Positions 44,572 through 51,800 of a stretch of DNA of 51,800 nucleotides are shown one piece after another. The stretch covers positions 1 to 51,800 of the forward strand of contig WGLY01000028.1 in the NCBI GenBank assembly GCA_016125335.1, given 5' to 3'. The notes beneath the pieces are model-generated. The model saw only the letters and a list, made by a program, of their open reading frames with translations, made no database searches and was not told the DNA's origin. A program made the translations under genes and the position numbers. Every line of letters starts with the position of its first letter. Positions within the stretch are counted from its first letter, which is position 1. The DNA is from Frankiales bacterium (GTDB taxonomy: Bacteria > Actinomycetota > Actinomycetes > S36-B12 > CAIYMF01).

Positions 44572-45171
44572 TCAGACGTCGAGGCGGCGACGGCCCTCGA
44601 ACGCGCGCCCGAGGGTGACTTCGTCGGCGTACTCGAGGTCGCCGCCGACCGGCAGTCCGCTGGCCAGCCGGGTGACGGCCAGGCCCATCGGCTTGACCAG
44701 CCGGGCGAGGTAGGTGGCGGTGGCCTCGCCCTCGAGGTTGGGGTCGGTGGCGATGATGAGCTCGGTGACCGTCCCGTCGGCGAGGCGCACCATGAGCTCC
44801 TTGACCCGCAGGTCGTCCGGGCCGATGCCCTCGATGGGGCTGATCGCGCCGCCGAGCACGTGGTAGCGGCCGCGGAACTCGCGGGTGCGCTCGATGGCGA
44901 CGACGTCCTTGCTCTCCTCGACCACGCAGATCACCGACGGGTCGCGGCGCGGGTCGCGGCAGATGCGGCACTCGGTGTCCTCGGCGACGTTGCCGCACAC
45001 CGAGCAGAAGCGCACGCGGTCCTTGACCTCGAGCAGCACCTGGGCCAGCCGGCGCACGTCGACCGGGTCGGCCTGGAGCAGGTGGAACGCGATGCGCTGC
45101 GCGCTCTTGGGGCCGACTCCGGGGAGGCGGCCGAGCTCGTCGATGAGGTCCTGGACGATGCCCTCGTACAC
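44572..45171 (-). CDS. recR: recombination protein RecR
   Basis: A 199-residue RecFOR-pathway protein that helps load RecA at gaps. The N-terminal helix-hairpin-helix ([17 protein letters not shown]), the four-cysteine zinc finger (Cys56, Cys59, Cys68, Cys71) and a Toprim domain ([26 protein letters not shown]) are all present. GTG 45171 lies 14 nt after the dnaX stop. Length and motifs are normal. Confidence 0.97.
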   Translation of the reverse strand: MYEGIVQDLIDELGRLPGVGPKSAQRIAFHLLQADPVDVRRLAQVLLEVKDRVRFCSVCGNVAEDTECRICRDPRRDPSVICVVEESKDVVAIERTREFRGRYHVLGGAISPIEGIGPDDLRVKELMVRLADGTVTELIIATDPNLEGEATATYLARLVKPMGLAVTRLASGLPVGGDLEYADEVTLGRAFEGRRRLDV

Positions 45172-45185
45172 GGGTCGCTCCCGCC

Positions 45186-47255
45186 TCAGCCGTTGTCGTA
45201 CTCGGTCATGACGGTGCCGCCGAGCTCGCGCTGCACGAGCGCGAGGCCGGACAGGTCGCCCTCGGCGTCGGGGTCGTCGACGCTCACGACGTCGTCGGCG
45301 GGCGCGACGGCCTCGGACTCCTCCTGCGCCACCTGCGTGGCGGCCCGCTCACGGGGCGAGGGCCCCGCAGGGGCGGCAGGGGCCGGGGCCGGGCGCTCCG
45401 GGGCGGCCGGGCGGGCCGCGGGCGCCGGGTCGGCGGCGGCGCGCGCCGGGTCGAGCACGATGTCGAGCTCGACGTCGAGGCGCAGGACGTCGAGCACCGC
45501 GAGCCGCAGCTGCTCGTAATGGCCCTTGTTGGTGCGCAGGTAGTCCATGCGCGCGCGGTCGGGGTGCGCGACGACGATGCCGGTTGCCGTGCGCCCGATC
45601 GGCACGGTGCCCTCGGCCAGTGTGTGCGCCACGCGGCTGGACGTCTTGAGCGCCTCGAGCACCGCGGGCCACCCGGCCACGACCGGGCCGAGGTCGCCGG
45701 CCGTCGTCGGTGCGCCGGGGCCGGAGCCGGGGTCCGCCGCCGCGGGGGCCGGCGCCGGTGCCGCCTCGGGCGCCTCCGACGCCGGGCTGGACGGCGGGTC
45801 GGCGGGGGCGGGCGGATCGGCCGGCGCCGGTGCGTCGGACGCCGGCGCCTCGGGCCCCGGTGCGCGCCGGGCCGTGCTCGGCGCGACCGACGACAGCCGC
45901 GGCGGTCCGCCCGCGGCGGCGGCCGGGGCGGGCGCGGCCGGGGAGGCGGCGGGAGCCGCGGGCGCCGGGGAGGTGGCGGCCGCGGGCGGCGGGGCGGCCG
46001 GCGTCGCGGCGGGCCGGGACACGGGCTCGGGGCGCTCGGGCACGGCGGGCGGCGTCACCGGCGGGTGCGCGGCGCCGGCGGGGGCGTCGGCGAGGTAGGC
46101 CAGCCGGTGCTCGAGCCGGTCGACGCGGGCGAGCACGCCGGCCTGGGTGTCGTCGGCGGCGGGCAGCAGCAGGCGGGCGCACAGCAGCTCGAGCTGGAGC
46201 CGCGGCGCCGTGGCGCCCTTGAGCTCGGACAGGCCGGTGCTCACGAGATCGGCCGCGCGCGAGAGCTGGGCGAGGCCGAGCCGCTCGGTCTGCTCGCGCA
46301 GGGCGGCCACCTGGGTGTCCGGGGCGTCGATCAGCCCGGCCTCGACGGCGTCGGGCACCTCGTGCAGCACCAGGAGGTCGCGCAGCCGCTCGAGCAGGTC
46401 GCCGGCGAAGCGCCGCGGGTCGAGGCCGCCCTCGACCACGCGGTCGACCACGGAGAACATCGTCGGGCCGTCGGACCCGGCGAGCGCCTCGACCACCTCG
46501 TCGAGCAGCGCGGCGTCGGTGAAGCCGAGCTGGGCCACGGCGTCGGCGTAGGTGAGCCCCTCGGGGCCGGCGCCGGCCACGAGCTGGCCGAGGACCGACA
46601 GCGCGTCGCGCACGGACCCGGCGCCGGCCTTGGCCACGAGCGCCAGCGCCTCCGGCTGGGCGGCCACGCCCTCTTGCTCGGCGACCCACGCGAGGTGCTC
46701 CTGGAGCGGGCGGGCGGCCACGAGCCGGTAGGGGTAGTGGTGGGTGCGCGACTTGATGGTGGGCAGGATCTTGTCCGGCTCGGTGGTGGCGAACACGAAC
46801 ATCAGGTGCGGCGGCGGCTCCTCGATGAGCTTGAGCAGCGCGTTGGCGGCGTCGACCGTGAGCTGGTGCGCCTCGTCGATGATGTAGACCTTGAAGCGCG
46901 ACGCCGCCGGCGCGTACATCGCCTTCTCGCGCAGCTCGCGGGCGTCGTCGATGCCGCGGTGGCTCGCGGCGTCCATCTCGACGACGTCGATCGACCCGGG
47001 GCCGTTGGGGGCGAGGTCGACGCAGCTGGCGCACCGGCCGCACGGCTCGGACGTGGGCCCCTGCTCGCAGTTGAGCGAGCGGGCCAGGATGCGTGCGGTG
47101 GAGGTCTTGCCGCAGCCGCGGGGGCCGGTGAACAGGTAGGCGTGGTGCGCGCGGCCGGTGTCGATCGCCCGGGCCAGCGGCACGGTGACGTGCTCCTGCC
47201 CGATCACGTCCGCGAGGCGGCCCGGACGGTAGGTGCGGTACAGGGCGAGGGACAC
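45186..47255 (-). CDS. dnaX: DNA polymerase III subunit gamma/tau
   Basis: A 689-residue clamp-loader subunit. Walker A GPRGCGKT (44-51), zinc-binding Cys63, Cys72, Cys75 and Cys78, the DEAH box IIDEAHQLT and the SRC-type KSRTHHYPY sensor are clear. After the clamp-loader core a Pro/Ala-rich linker (about 395-530) leads to the tau-type C-terminal domain. I see no programmed-frameshift slippery site, though absence cannot be proved by eye. GTG 47255 has TAGGGT 6 nt upstream, making the transcript leaderless. First gene of dnaX-recR-DUF5063. Confidence 0.96.
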   Translation of the reverse strand: MSLALYRTYRPGRLADVIGQEHVTVPLARAIDTGRAHHAYLFTGPRGCGKTSTARILARSLNCEQGPTSEPCGRCASCVDLAPNGPGSIDVVEMDAASHRGIDDARELREKAMYAPAASRFKVYIIDEAHQLTVDAANALLKLIEEPPPHLMFVFATTEPDKILPTIKSRTHHYPYRLVAARPLQEHLAWVAEQEGVAAQPEALALVAKAGAGSVRDALSVLGQLVAGAGPEGLTYADAVAQLGFTDAALLDEVVEALAGSDGPTMFSVVDRVVEGGLDPRRFAGDLLERLRDLLVLHEVPDAVEAGLIDAPDTQVAALREQTERLGLAQLSRAADLVSTGLSELKGATAPRLQLELLCARLLLPAADDTQAGVLARVDRLEHRLAYLADAPAGAAHPPVTPPAVPERPEPVSRPAATPAAPPPAAATSPAPAAPAASPAAPAPAAAAGGPPRLSSVAPSTARRAPGPEAPASDAPAPADPPAPADPPSSPASEAPEAAPAPAPAAADPGSGPGAPTTAGDLGPVVAGWPAVLEALKTSSRVAHTLAEGTVPIGRTATGIVVAHPDRARMDYLRTNKGHYEQLRLAVLDVLRLDVELDIVLDPARAAADPAPAARPAAPERPAPAPAAPAGPSPRERAATQVAQEESEAVAPADDVVSVDDPDAEGDLSGLALVQRELGGTVMTEYDNG

Positions 47256-47261
47256 GGCGTC

Positions 47262-47267
47262 ACCCTA
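47262..47267 (-). promoter_or_regulatory. -10 hexamer for a leaderless dnaX start
   Basis: TAGGGT on the minus strand is followed by 6 nt and then the GTG at 47255. Confidence 0.55.
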
Positions 47268-47306
47268 CGCGGCGCCTCCGACCCGACGGGCCCGCCGGGG
47301 ACGCGA

Positions 47307-47335
47307 CGAGGGCGGGAGCGCTGCTCCCGCCCTCG
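47307..47335 (-). terminator. terminator of tRNA-Ser
   Basis: A perfect 13-bp stem with a 3-nt loop, 5 nt beyond the tRNA-Ser 3' end on the minus strand. Confidence 0.7.
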
Positions 47336-47340
47336 GTCCG

Positions 47341-47425
47341 CGGAGGATAGGGGATTCGAACCCCTGAGGGGTTTCCCCCAACACGCTTTCCAAGCGTGCG
47401 CCCTAGGCCACTAGGCGAATCCTCC
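47341..47425 (-). tRNA. tRNA-Ser (GGA)
   Basis: An 85-nt class II tRNA. Acceptor stem GGAGGAT/ATCCTCC, anticodon stem CACGC/GCGTG with loop TTGGAAA (anticodon GGA), a long variable arm and T loop TTCGAAT. CCA is not encoded. Reads UCC and UCU. Confidence 0.95.
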
Positions 47426-47505
47426 GCGGAGGAGGATACGGGGGCCGGCCTCGTACGCCGAATCGCGGGGCGCGTGCGGCGCGACGCCCGGGCCGGGACG
47501 CGCGT

Positions 47506-47593
47506 GACCCCCCGCACACCCGCCAGAGCCTGCTTACCCTTGCTGCCTTCCGGCCCTGGGGGGGTTCAGCGGGATGACGCCGCACGGGGGGTC
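47506..47593 (-). ncRNA. ffs: signal recognition particle RNA (small bacterial 4.5S type)
   Basis: About 88 nt on the minus strand. The domain IV core GGCCGGAAGGCAGCAAGG is exact. The ends close with a perfect 9-bp stem. It is located between the small conserved gene at 47715 and tRNA-Ser, as in other actinobacteria where ffs lies near dnaX. Confidence 0.95.
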
Positions 47594-47701
47594 GCTCACG
47601 ACTGTACGCGAGCCGCCCGGGGCCGCGCCACGCCGGTCCTACGACGCATCTGCGACGCAGCCGACACGGCGTCGCTGGACGGGCGCGCGCACCGCCCCAC
47701 G

Positions 47702-47707
47702 TAGACT
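47702..47707 (+). promoter_or_regulatory. -10 hexamer for a leaderless start at 47715
   Basis: TAGACT is followed by 7 nt and then the GTG start. Confidence 0.55.
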
Positions 47708-47714
47708 CGCCGAG

Positions 47715-48059
47715 GTGATCTTCAAGTCGGTGGGCGACGGGCGTCCCTACCCCGAGCACGGCCTCGACGGCGCCGGCTGGGCCGCGTGCGCCCCCCGCCA
47801 GATCCGGCTCTCCGACCTGGTCACCACCAAGCGCACGCTGGACCTCGAGGCGCTGCTCGACGAGCACTCCACCTTCTACGGCGACCTGTTCGCCCACGTG
47901 GTGCAGTGGCAGGGGCAGCTCTACCTCGAGGACGGGCTGCACCGGGCGCTGCGCAGCGCGCTGCACGGCCGGCCCGTGCTGCACGCGCGCGTCCTCGACC
48001 TCGACGACCCCGCGGTCCTCGCCGGGACGACCGCGACCACGGGGGGTGCACGGCGTTGA
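47715..48059 (+). CDS. conserved actinobacterial protein, VapB-antitoxin-like annotation class
   Basis: A 114-residue protein starting IFKSVGDGRPYPEHG, with VTTKRTLDL, STFYGDLFAHVVQWQGQLYLEDGLHRALR and HARVLDLD. Close homologues are known across actinobacteria and are often labelled type II antitoxin of the VapB kind. No toxin gene is adjacent, and the LYLEDGLHRAL motif looks more like a ParB-type nucleotide-binding segment. The leaderless GTG start is at 47715. The stop overlaps a TTG of the next gene, suggesting an operon. Confidence 0.8.
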   Translation: MIFKSVGDGRPYPEHGLDGAGWAACAPRQIRLSDLVTTKRTLDLEALLDEHSTFYGDLFAHVVQWQGQLYLEDGLHRALRSALHGRPVLHARVLDLDDPAVLAGTTATTGGARR

Positions 48060-48061
48060 GC

Positions 48062-48700
48062 ATGCTGTCGGGAACGGTGCTCGGGCCCAGCGGTGAGGGA
48101 CCGCGCCGGCGTCACCCCGTCGCCACGACGATCATCGTCGTCCTCATGATGGCGGTGCTGTTCGGCGCCACCTACGGTGCCGTGCGCCTGCTCAAGGGGA
48201 CCGACTCCGCGGCGCCGAGCCCCACCACGAGCTCCCCGGCCCCCTGCGTCACCACCACGGTGAAGGCCTCCACGGTGCTGCCCAAGCCGGCGACGGTGAC
48301 GGTCAACGTCTACAACGCCACCAACCGCGCAGGGCTCGCACGGCGCACCTCCAACGACCTCAAGGCCCGCGGCTTCGTCATCGGCACGATCGCCAACGAC
48401 CCGCTCGGCAAGAACCTCACCAACGTCGGCGAGATCCGCTACGGCCCGAGCGGGCGGGACAACGCCCTGCTCATGCGCTACTACGTCCCCGGCATGAAGC
48501 TGGTGCTCGACAAGCGCACCGACGCCAGCATCGACGTCGTGCTCGGCCAGAAGTACGTCGCGGTCGCCCCGCAGAAGAAGGTCAACGCCAGCCTCGCCAA
48601 GCCGGTGCCCGTGGCCACCGGTGCCGGGTGCGCGACGACCGGGCCGGTCACCGCGACCAAGCCGACCGCCTCGGCCGCGCCCTCGCCCACCGCCTCCTGA
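48062..48700 (+). CDS. LytR_C-domain membrane protein
   Basis: A 212-residue protein with a short cytoplasmic N-terminus, a transmembrane helix (20-42), a Ser/Thr/Pro stalk with Cys and a C-terminal LytR_C domain. VTVNVYNATNRAGLARRTSNDLKARGF is the LytR_C signature, here about residues 80-110. These domains accompany cell-wall ligation factors, but this protein has no LytR-CpsA-Psr catalytic domain. ATG 48062 is preferred; a TTG at 48056 overlaps the preceding stop. It converges on the HerA-like gene with a 10-bp gap. Confidence 0.85.
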   Translation: MLSGTVLGPSGEGPRRRHPVATTIIVVLMMAVLFGATYGAVRLLKGTDSAAPSPTTSSPAPCVTTTVKASTVLPKPATVTVNVYNATNRAGLARRTSNDLKARGFVIGTIANDPLGKNLTNVGEIRYGPSGRDNALLMRYYVPGMKLVLDKRTDASIDVVLGQKYVAVAPQKKVNASLAKPVPVATGAGCATTGPVTATKPTASAAPSPTAS

Positions 48701-48713
48701 CCCGCGCGGGTCA
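48698..48713. terminator. palindrome enclosing both convergent stop codons
   Basis: A perfect 16-bp palindrome whose ends are the TGA of the LytR_C gene and the TCA complement of the other stop. It could form a short hairpin in either transcript. Confidence 0.45.
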
Positions 48714-51191
48714 GGCCACCGGGATCCAGACGAGCCGGAAGTCGCGCACCACGACGTCCGCCTTCTCCAGGGGCACGGACTTCGTCGTGACGTTCTCGGC
48801 CTTGCGGTTCCACTCGGCGTCGAGCTCGGTGAGCTCCTGCGCCAGCTCGCGCTCGAGGGCGTCGTAGGCGTTGGCCTGCGCCACCGCCTTCTGCTGGGCC
48901 GCGCCGACCTTGGCGCTCGCGGTCGACTGGCGCCGGGCCTGCGCCGCCATGGACGAGCGCGACCGTCGTCCGCCGAGCAGGCTGCCCAGCATGGAGATCG
49001 ACGTCGCCGCCAGCCCGAACTCCGAGTCGTACTCGGTCTGGAGCATCTGCGCGTTGATCTGCGCGTCGGTCACCTTCTGGCGCGCGGCCGCGAGCTTGCG
49101 CCCGTAGCGCTCCCGCAGCGCCGTCATCTGCTGGGTGGACGCGTCCTCGGTGAGGGTGCGGCAGCGGGCCACGAAGTCCTCGCGGGTCTCGCCCGGGCGC
49201 GACACCGCCTTGAGGTCGGTGTTCACCAGGATCTCGGTGGTGCGCGAGCGGACCAGCTCGTCGACGAGGGCCTTCTGCATCCGGGTCCAGTAGGTCTTGG
49301 TCTTGGCCTCCGCGGGCACGAGGCCGTAGACGACGCCGGGCGGCGCCTGCGCCACGAGGTCGCGGTCGTCGTAGTCGACGGCGAGGAACGCGCGCGGGTC
49401 CGGCACCTGGGTGAGCGGGAGCAGCACCGCCTCGTACTCCTCCTCCGCCACGACGACCGCGCCGTCGTCGTAGGTGAGGTCGACCCGTGCGACCGCTGCC
49501 GCGCGCAGGTGCTGACCGCCGGGGACCCCGCCGACCTGCGCCAGCCACGGCGTGGCCGGGTCGACGAACGCGACCGGGACACCGGCGGCGACCGCCGGCA
49601 TCACCGGGGTCTCGTCGTCGCCGGCCACCGCCGGCGGGCCGGAGGGCAGCGGCGCGGTGGCCGCGGCCGGGTCGGCTGCCGGTGCGGGGGCCGGCACGGG
49701 CGACGTTGTCGCGGTGGCGCTGGGCTCGGGCGCCGTGGCGGGCGCCGGGGCGGCTGCGGCCGGCGCGGCCGTGGCCGGTGCCGGTGACGCGGAGGGGGCG
49801 CCCGACGCGACGCCGGAGGCGAGGGCGAGCCCGATCTGCGCGCGGTCGAGGGGGCCGCGCAGGTAGCTCATCGCCCAGCGGGTGGTGAGCACCTCCGGTG
49901 CGCCGCCGCCGGCCCGGCGCAGCAGGAACTGCCGCTTGCCCAGCCCGCCGATCACCGACCCCACCTGCGCGACGTCGACGTCGCCGGCCGCGCTCGACAG
50001 GCCGTCGACGAGGCGGGCCTTGTCCTGCTCGGTCTGCAGACGGCCCACCAGCCAGGTGCCGGCGTTGGACAGCGCCTTGTAGTCGACGTCGACGGGGTTC
50101 TGCGTGGAGAGCACCACGCCGACGCCGAAGGCGCGCGCCTGCTTGAGCAGCAGCATGATCGGCTTCTTCGTGGGCGGGTTCGCGGTGGGCGGCAGGTAGC
50201 CCGCGACCTCGTCCATGTAGAGCAGCGCCCGCAGGTCGCTGGTGCCGCTCTGCCGGCGCATCCAGGTGACCAGCTTCGAGAGCACGAGCGAGGTCACTGA
50301 CTGGCGCTGGGCGTCGTCGAGGTGCGCGGTGGTGATGATCGCGCAGCGCGGACGGCCGTCCTCGGTCATGAGCATCCGGCCGATGTCGATCGGGTCGCCG
50401 GTGAGCCACGTCTGGAACGACGGCGAGGCCAGCAGGCCGTTGAGCTTCATCGCGAAGGCCACGCGGTCGGCCGGCGGGAAGAACACGTCGAGCTCGAGGA
50501 CGCCCAGCTTGCGCATGGGCGGTTGCTGCACCTGGGCGAGCAGGGTGGGCAGGTCGAGGTCGCGCTGCTGCGACCACGCTGCCTGGATGATGTTGGCCAG
50601 CAGGATGTGCTCGCGCGAGGAGAGCGGGTCGCCGTCGATGCCGAGCATGCCGAGCAGCGTCGTGACGTAGCCGTCGATCTCGTCGCTCATCGTCTCGGGG
50701 TCGGTGCCGGCGGGCGGGGCTGCCAGCGAGCCCACGATGTTCACCGGGCGCCCGGCGCTCGATCCCGGTGTGTAGATGGTGAAGTCGACCTTCTCGCGCA
50801 GCTGCGCGAGGCGCTCCGGCTCGATCCCCCAGCCGGCCAGGCCCTCCTTCCAGGCCGCCGCCTGCTGGTCGGCGAAGGCGTCGAGGTCGAGGCCGGCCTT
50901 CTGCGCGTCGCTCGCGTTGACCCACGGGCGGAACTCGCTGCCCACGAGCTCCGGGAAGATCAGGCACAGGTTCGTGAGGTCGCCCTTGGGGTCGATGAGC
51001 AGCGCGGGCACGCCGCTGGACAGGCACTCCTCGATGAGCACCACGCCGAGGCCGGTCTTGCCCGAGCCGGTCATCCCGACGATGACGCCGTGCGTCGTCA
51101 GGTCCGCGGAGGCGACGGCACTCGTCGCACCGTCCGGCGTGCGGGAGCCCGTGGCGGGGTCGATGCGCCCGCCGAGCAGCAGATCAGCCAT
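48711..51191 (-). CDS. HerA-like DUF853 ATPase
   Basis: An 826-residue protein of the DUF853/helicase HerA-like family. Walker A is GMTGSGKT (39-46) and Walker B LLYMDEVAGY. Other motifs are SSREHILLANII, PKGDLTNL and the STQNPVDVDYKALSN sensor region. An Ala/Pro-rich linker (about 440-510) precedes a C-terminal domain with a long helical, probably coiled-coil end (about 690-800). Unlike archaeal HerA-NurA systems, no NurA nuclease lies next door. The ATG at 51191 is 6 nt after TACAGT, so the start is leaderless. DNA translocation is inferred from the fold. Confidence 0.9.
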   Translation of the reverse strand: MADLLLGGRIDPATGSRTPDGATSAVASADLTTHGVIVGMTGSGKTGLGVVLIEECLSSGVPALLIDPKGDLTNLCLIFPELVGSEFRPWVNASDAQKAGLDLDAFADQQAAAWKEGLAGWGIEPERLAQLREKVDFTIYTPGSSAGRPVNIVGSLAAPPAGTDPETMSDEIDGYVTTLLGMLGIDGDPLSSREHILLANIIQAAWSQQRDLDLPTLLAQVQQPPMRKLGVLELDVFFPPADRVAFAMKLNGLLASPSFQTWLTGDPIDIGRMLMTEDGRPRCAIITTAHLDDAQRQSVTSLVLSKLVTWMRRQSGTSDLRALLYMDEVAGYLPPTANPPTKKPIMLLLKQARAFGVGVVLSTQNPVDVDYKALSNAGTWLVGRLQTEQDKARLVDGLSSAAGDVDVAQVGSVIGGLGKRQFLLRRAGGGAPEVLTTRWAMSYLRGPLDRAQIGLALASGVASGAPSASPAPATAAPAAAAPAPATAPEPSATATTSPVPAPAPAADPAAATAPLPSGPPAVAGDDETPVMPAVAAGVPVAFVDPATPWLAQVGGVPGGQHLRAAAVARVDLTYDDGAVVVAEEEYEAVLLPLTQVPDPRAFLAVDYDDRDLVAQAPPGVVYGLVPAEAKTKTYWTRMQKALVDELVRSRTTEILVNTDLKAVSRPGETREDFVARCRTLTEDASTQQMTALRERYGRKLAAARQKVTDAQINAQMLQTEYDSEFGLAATSISMLGSLLGGRRSRSSMAAQARRQSTASAKVGAAQQKAVAQANAYDALERELAQELTELDAEWNRKAENVTTKSVPLEKADVVVRDFRLVWIPVA

Positions 51192-51197
51192 GCCGCG

Positions 51198-51203
51198 ACT
51201 GTA
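51198..51203 (-). promoter_or_regulatory. -10 hexamer for a leaderless start at 51191
   Basis: TACAGT on the minus strand is followed by 6 nt and then ATG. Confidence 0.55.
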
Positions 51204-51254
51204 TTGCGGAGGGTCGCGAGGCGCCGACCGCACCCGGAGGCTCGGCTGGCTGCG

Positions 51255-51313
51255 GCCGTGCACCGCACGGGTCCGGCTGCCGGAGCCGTGCACCGCACGG
51301 GTCCGGCTGCCGG
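51255..51313. repeat. 29-bp tandem repeat, two exact copies
   Basis: 51255-51283 and 51285-51313 are identical, with a 30-bp period. Confidence 0.8.
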
Positions 51314-51423
51314 GCTCGAGGGTGACCGTCACGAGCCACGCTGCTGCGTCCCACGCTGGGGCGACGTTCGGCCGAGGAGGGGGTGGCGCTGGTCCCGGTG
51401 AATGTCGTCCGACGACGTCTCGA

Positions 51424-51495
51424 CGGCGTGGACCCTTGTCAGCTCCGCGGCGTCGACCCTTGTCGGCTCCGCGGCGTCGACCCCCGTCGGCTCCT
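51424..51495. repeat. 24-bp tandem repeat, three copies
   Basis: Copies at 51424, 51448 and 51472 differ by a few bases. In one plus-strand frame they would read as eight-residue GVDP-type repeats, but no gene is supported there. Confidence 0.75.
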
Positions 51496-51581
51496 CCACA
51501 GGGTGTGGACGACGAATCGGCGAAATCCGTTGGGATTGCTGGGGATTGGGGGTTGTGCCTGTCGGTGGCCTCGGGTAGCAT

Positions 51582-51597
51582 TCCTACATTCGTTCGA
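51582..51597. promoter_or_regulatory. SOS/LexA-like box
   Basis: TCCTAC-N4-GTTCGA matches the actinobacterial LexA consensus TCGAAC-N4-GTTCGA at 10 of 12 bases. It is 29 nt upstream of the next start, a position suited to repression. Confidence 0.4.
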
Positions 51598-51626
51598 ACC
51601 CCAGCCGAACCCGTAGGAGGTGCCCG

Positions 51627-51800
51627 ATGACCGCCGTCGACGACCGGGACACCACGGGTCCTGCGGGTTCGCACTGGGAGATCTACCTCGAGCTGGGCAA
51701 GGCGGCCGTCGGTCCGCTGGACTGGCTCACCGGGCAGCCGAGCGTGCTCGCGCACGTTCTCGAGCGGCCGGTGCAGGCCACCGACGCGCTGCTGCTCAAC
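51627..51800 (+). CDS. 5' end of a gene, possibly a second DUF222/HNH protein
   Basis: 58 codons are visible before the window ends. The ATG at 51627 has TAGGAGG 6 nt upstream, the best ribosome site nearby. The protein begins MTAVDDRDTTGPAGSHWE and continues with a leucine-rich segment. There are no motifs to identify it. Because DUF222 proteins start with a similar region and the SOS-like box suits that family, a second DUF222 gene is possible but unproved. Confidence 0.6.
   Translation, partial: MTAVDDRDTTGPAGSHWEIYLELGKAAVGPLDWLTGQPSVLAHVLERPVQATDALLLN

Larger units (their letters stand above)
51192..51626. other. repeat-rich spacer
   Basis: 435 bp without a supported gene. It holds the promoter of the HerA-like gene, two families of tandem repeats, a lower-GC stretch (about 51520-51590) and an SOS-like box ahead of the next gene. 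Frames here are open only because of GC content. Confidence 0.5.

Noticed and set aside
47715-48700. Toxin-antitoxin pair
   Set aside because: The first protein resembles annotated VapB-type antitoxins, but the second gene is a LytR_C membrane protein and no toxin motif is seen.
48711-51191. HerA-like ATPase as part of a defence or HerA-NurA repair system
   Set aside because: No NurA, SIR2, DUF4297 or other effector gene is adjacent. The DUF853 type is common in ordinary actinobacterial chromosomes.
51383-51616. 77-codon frame over the 24-bp repeats
   Set aside because: No ribosome site, repeat-derived residues, and it runs into the promoter region of the next gene.

Overview
The window is a chromosomal segment of a very GC-rich actinobacterium. 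Third codon positions are almost all G or C, and GTG starts are common. It encodes a WhiB protein, a Crp of the mycobacterial type, the MarP protease and a RecR/DUF5063 pair. The gene order from acs to the metallophosphoesterase (11448-31439) follows the Mycobacterium tuberculosis Rv3667-Rv3683 block, with some replacements. asd, ask, recR and dnaX also occur close together in M. tuberculosis. Genus and family cannot be fixed from the sequence; a non-mycobacterial, soil-type actinomycete is the best guess.

Layout. 1-1337 is the end of a DUF222/HNH endonuclease gene. 1588-5341 holds a small membrane protein and two tandem paralogous single-pass membrane proteins. 5342-5695 is an unusual gene-free interval. 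5696-13406 is a carboxylate module: a degenerate Fic-fold protein, then a LytS/LytTR two-component pair with a DUF485-like protein and a sodium:solute symporter, a SatP-type acetate transporter with a Crp-like box, and acetyl-CoA synthetase. 13556-17813 holds NhaA, a holin-like protein, an alpha/beta hydrolase lacking its nucleophile and a DUF2510 sensor-like protein.

17839-26800 is the conserved stress and envelope block: nth-nudix-marP on the minus strand, an RsiG-like c-di-GMP-responsive anti-sigma factor, Crp, a DUF4177-RidA-Nudix-MBL operon, and a paired ArsA-type ATPase operon. 26834-31439 holds a WhiB protein, a bifunctional penicillin-binding protein, a YqeY protein and a metallophosphoesterase. 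31473-37866 holds an MFS exporter, tRNA-Pro(CGG) with a duplicated 3' end, a large MFS/cyclic-nucleotide-binding/patatin fusion, an RNase Z-like hydrolase and a membrane protein.

37892-43779 holds an endonuclease/phosphatase-family protein, asd and ask (entry into lysine/threonine/methionine and diaminopimelate synthesis), a lipoprotein and a secreted M15 peptidase. 43966-47593 is DUF5063-recR-dnaX, tRNA-Ser(GGA) and the SRP RNA. 47715-51191 holds a conserved small protein, a LytR_C protein and a HerA-like ATPase. The window ends in a repeat-rich spacer with an SOS-like box and the 5' end of another gene.

Two themes recur. First, at least eleven starts lie 6-7 nt after a TANNNT -10 hexamer, the geometry of leaderless transcripts. 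Second, nucleotide signalling appears repeatedly: Crp and the fusion protein for cyclic mononucleotides, RsiG for c-di-GMP. No CRISPR array, insertion sequence, prophage or classical defence island was seen.
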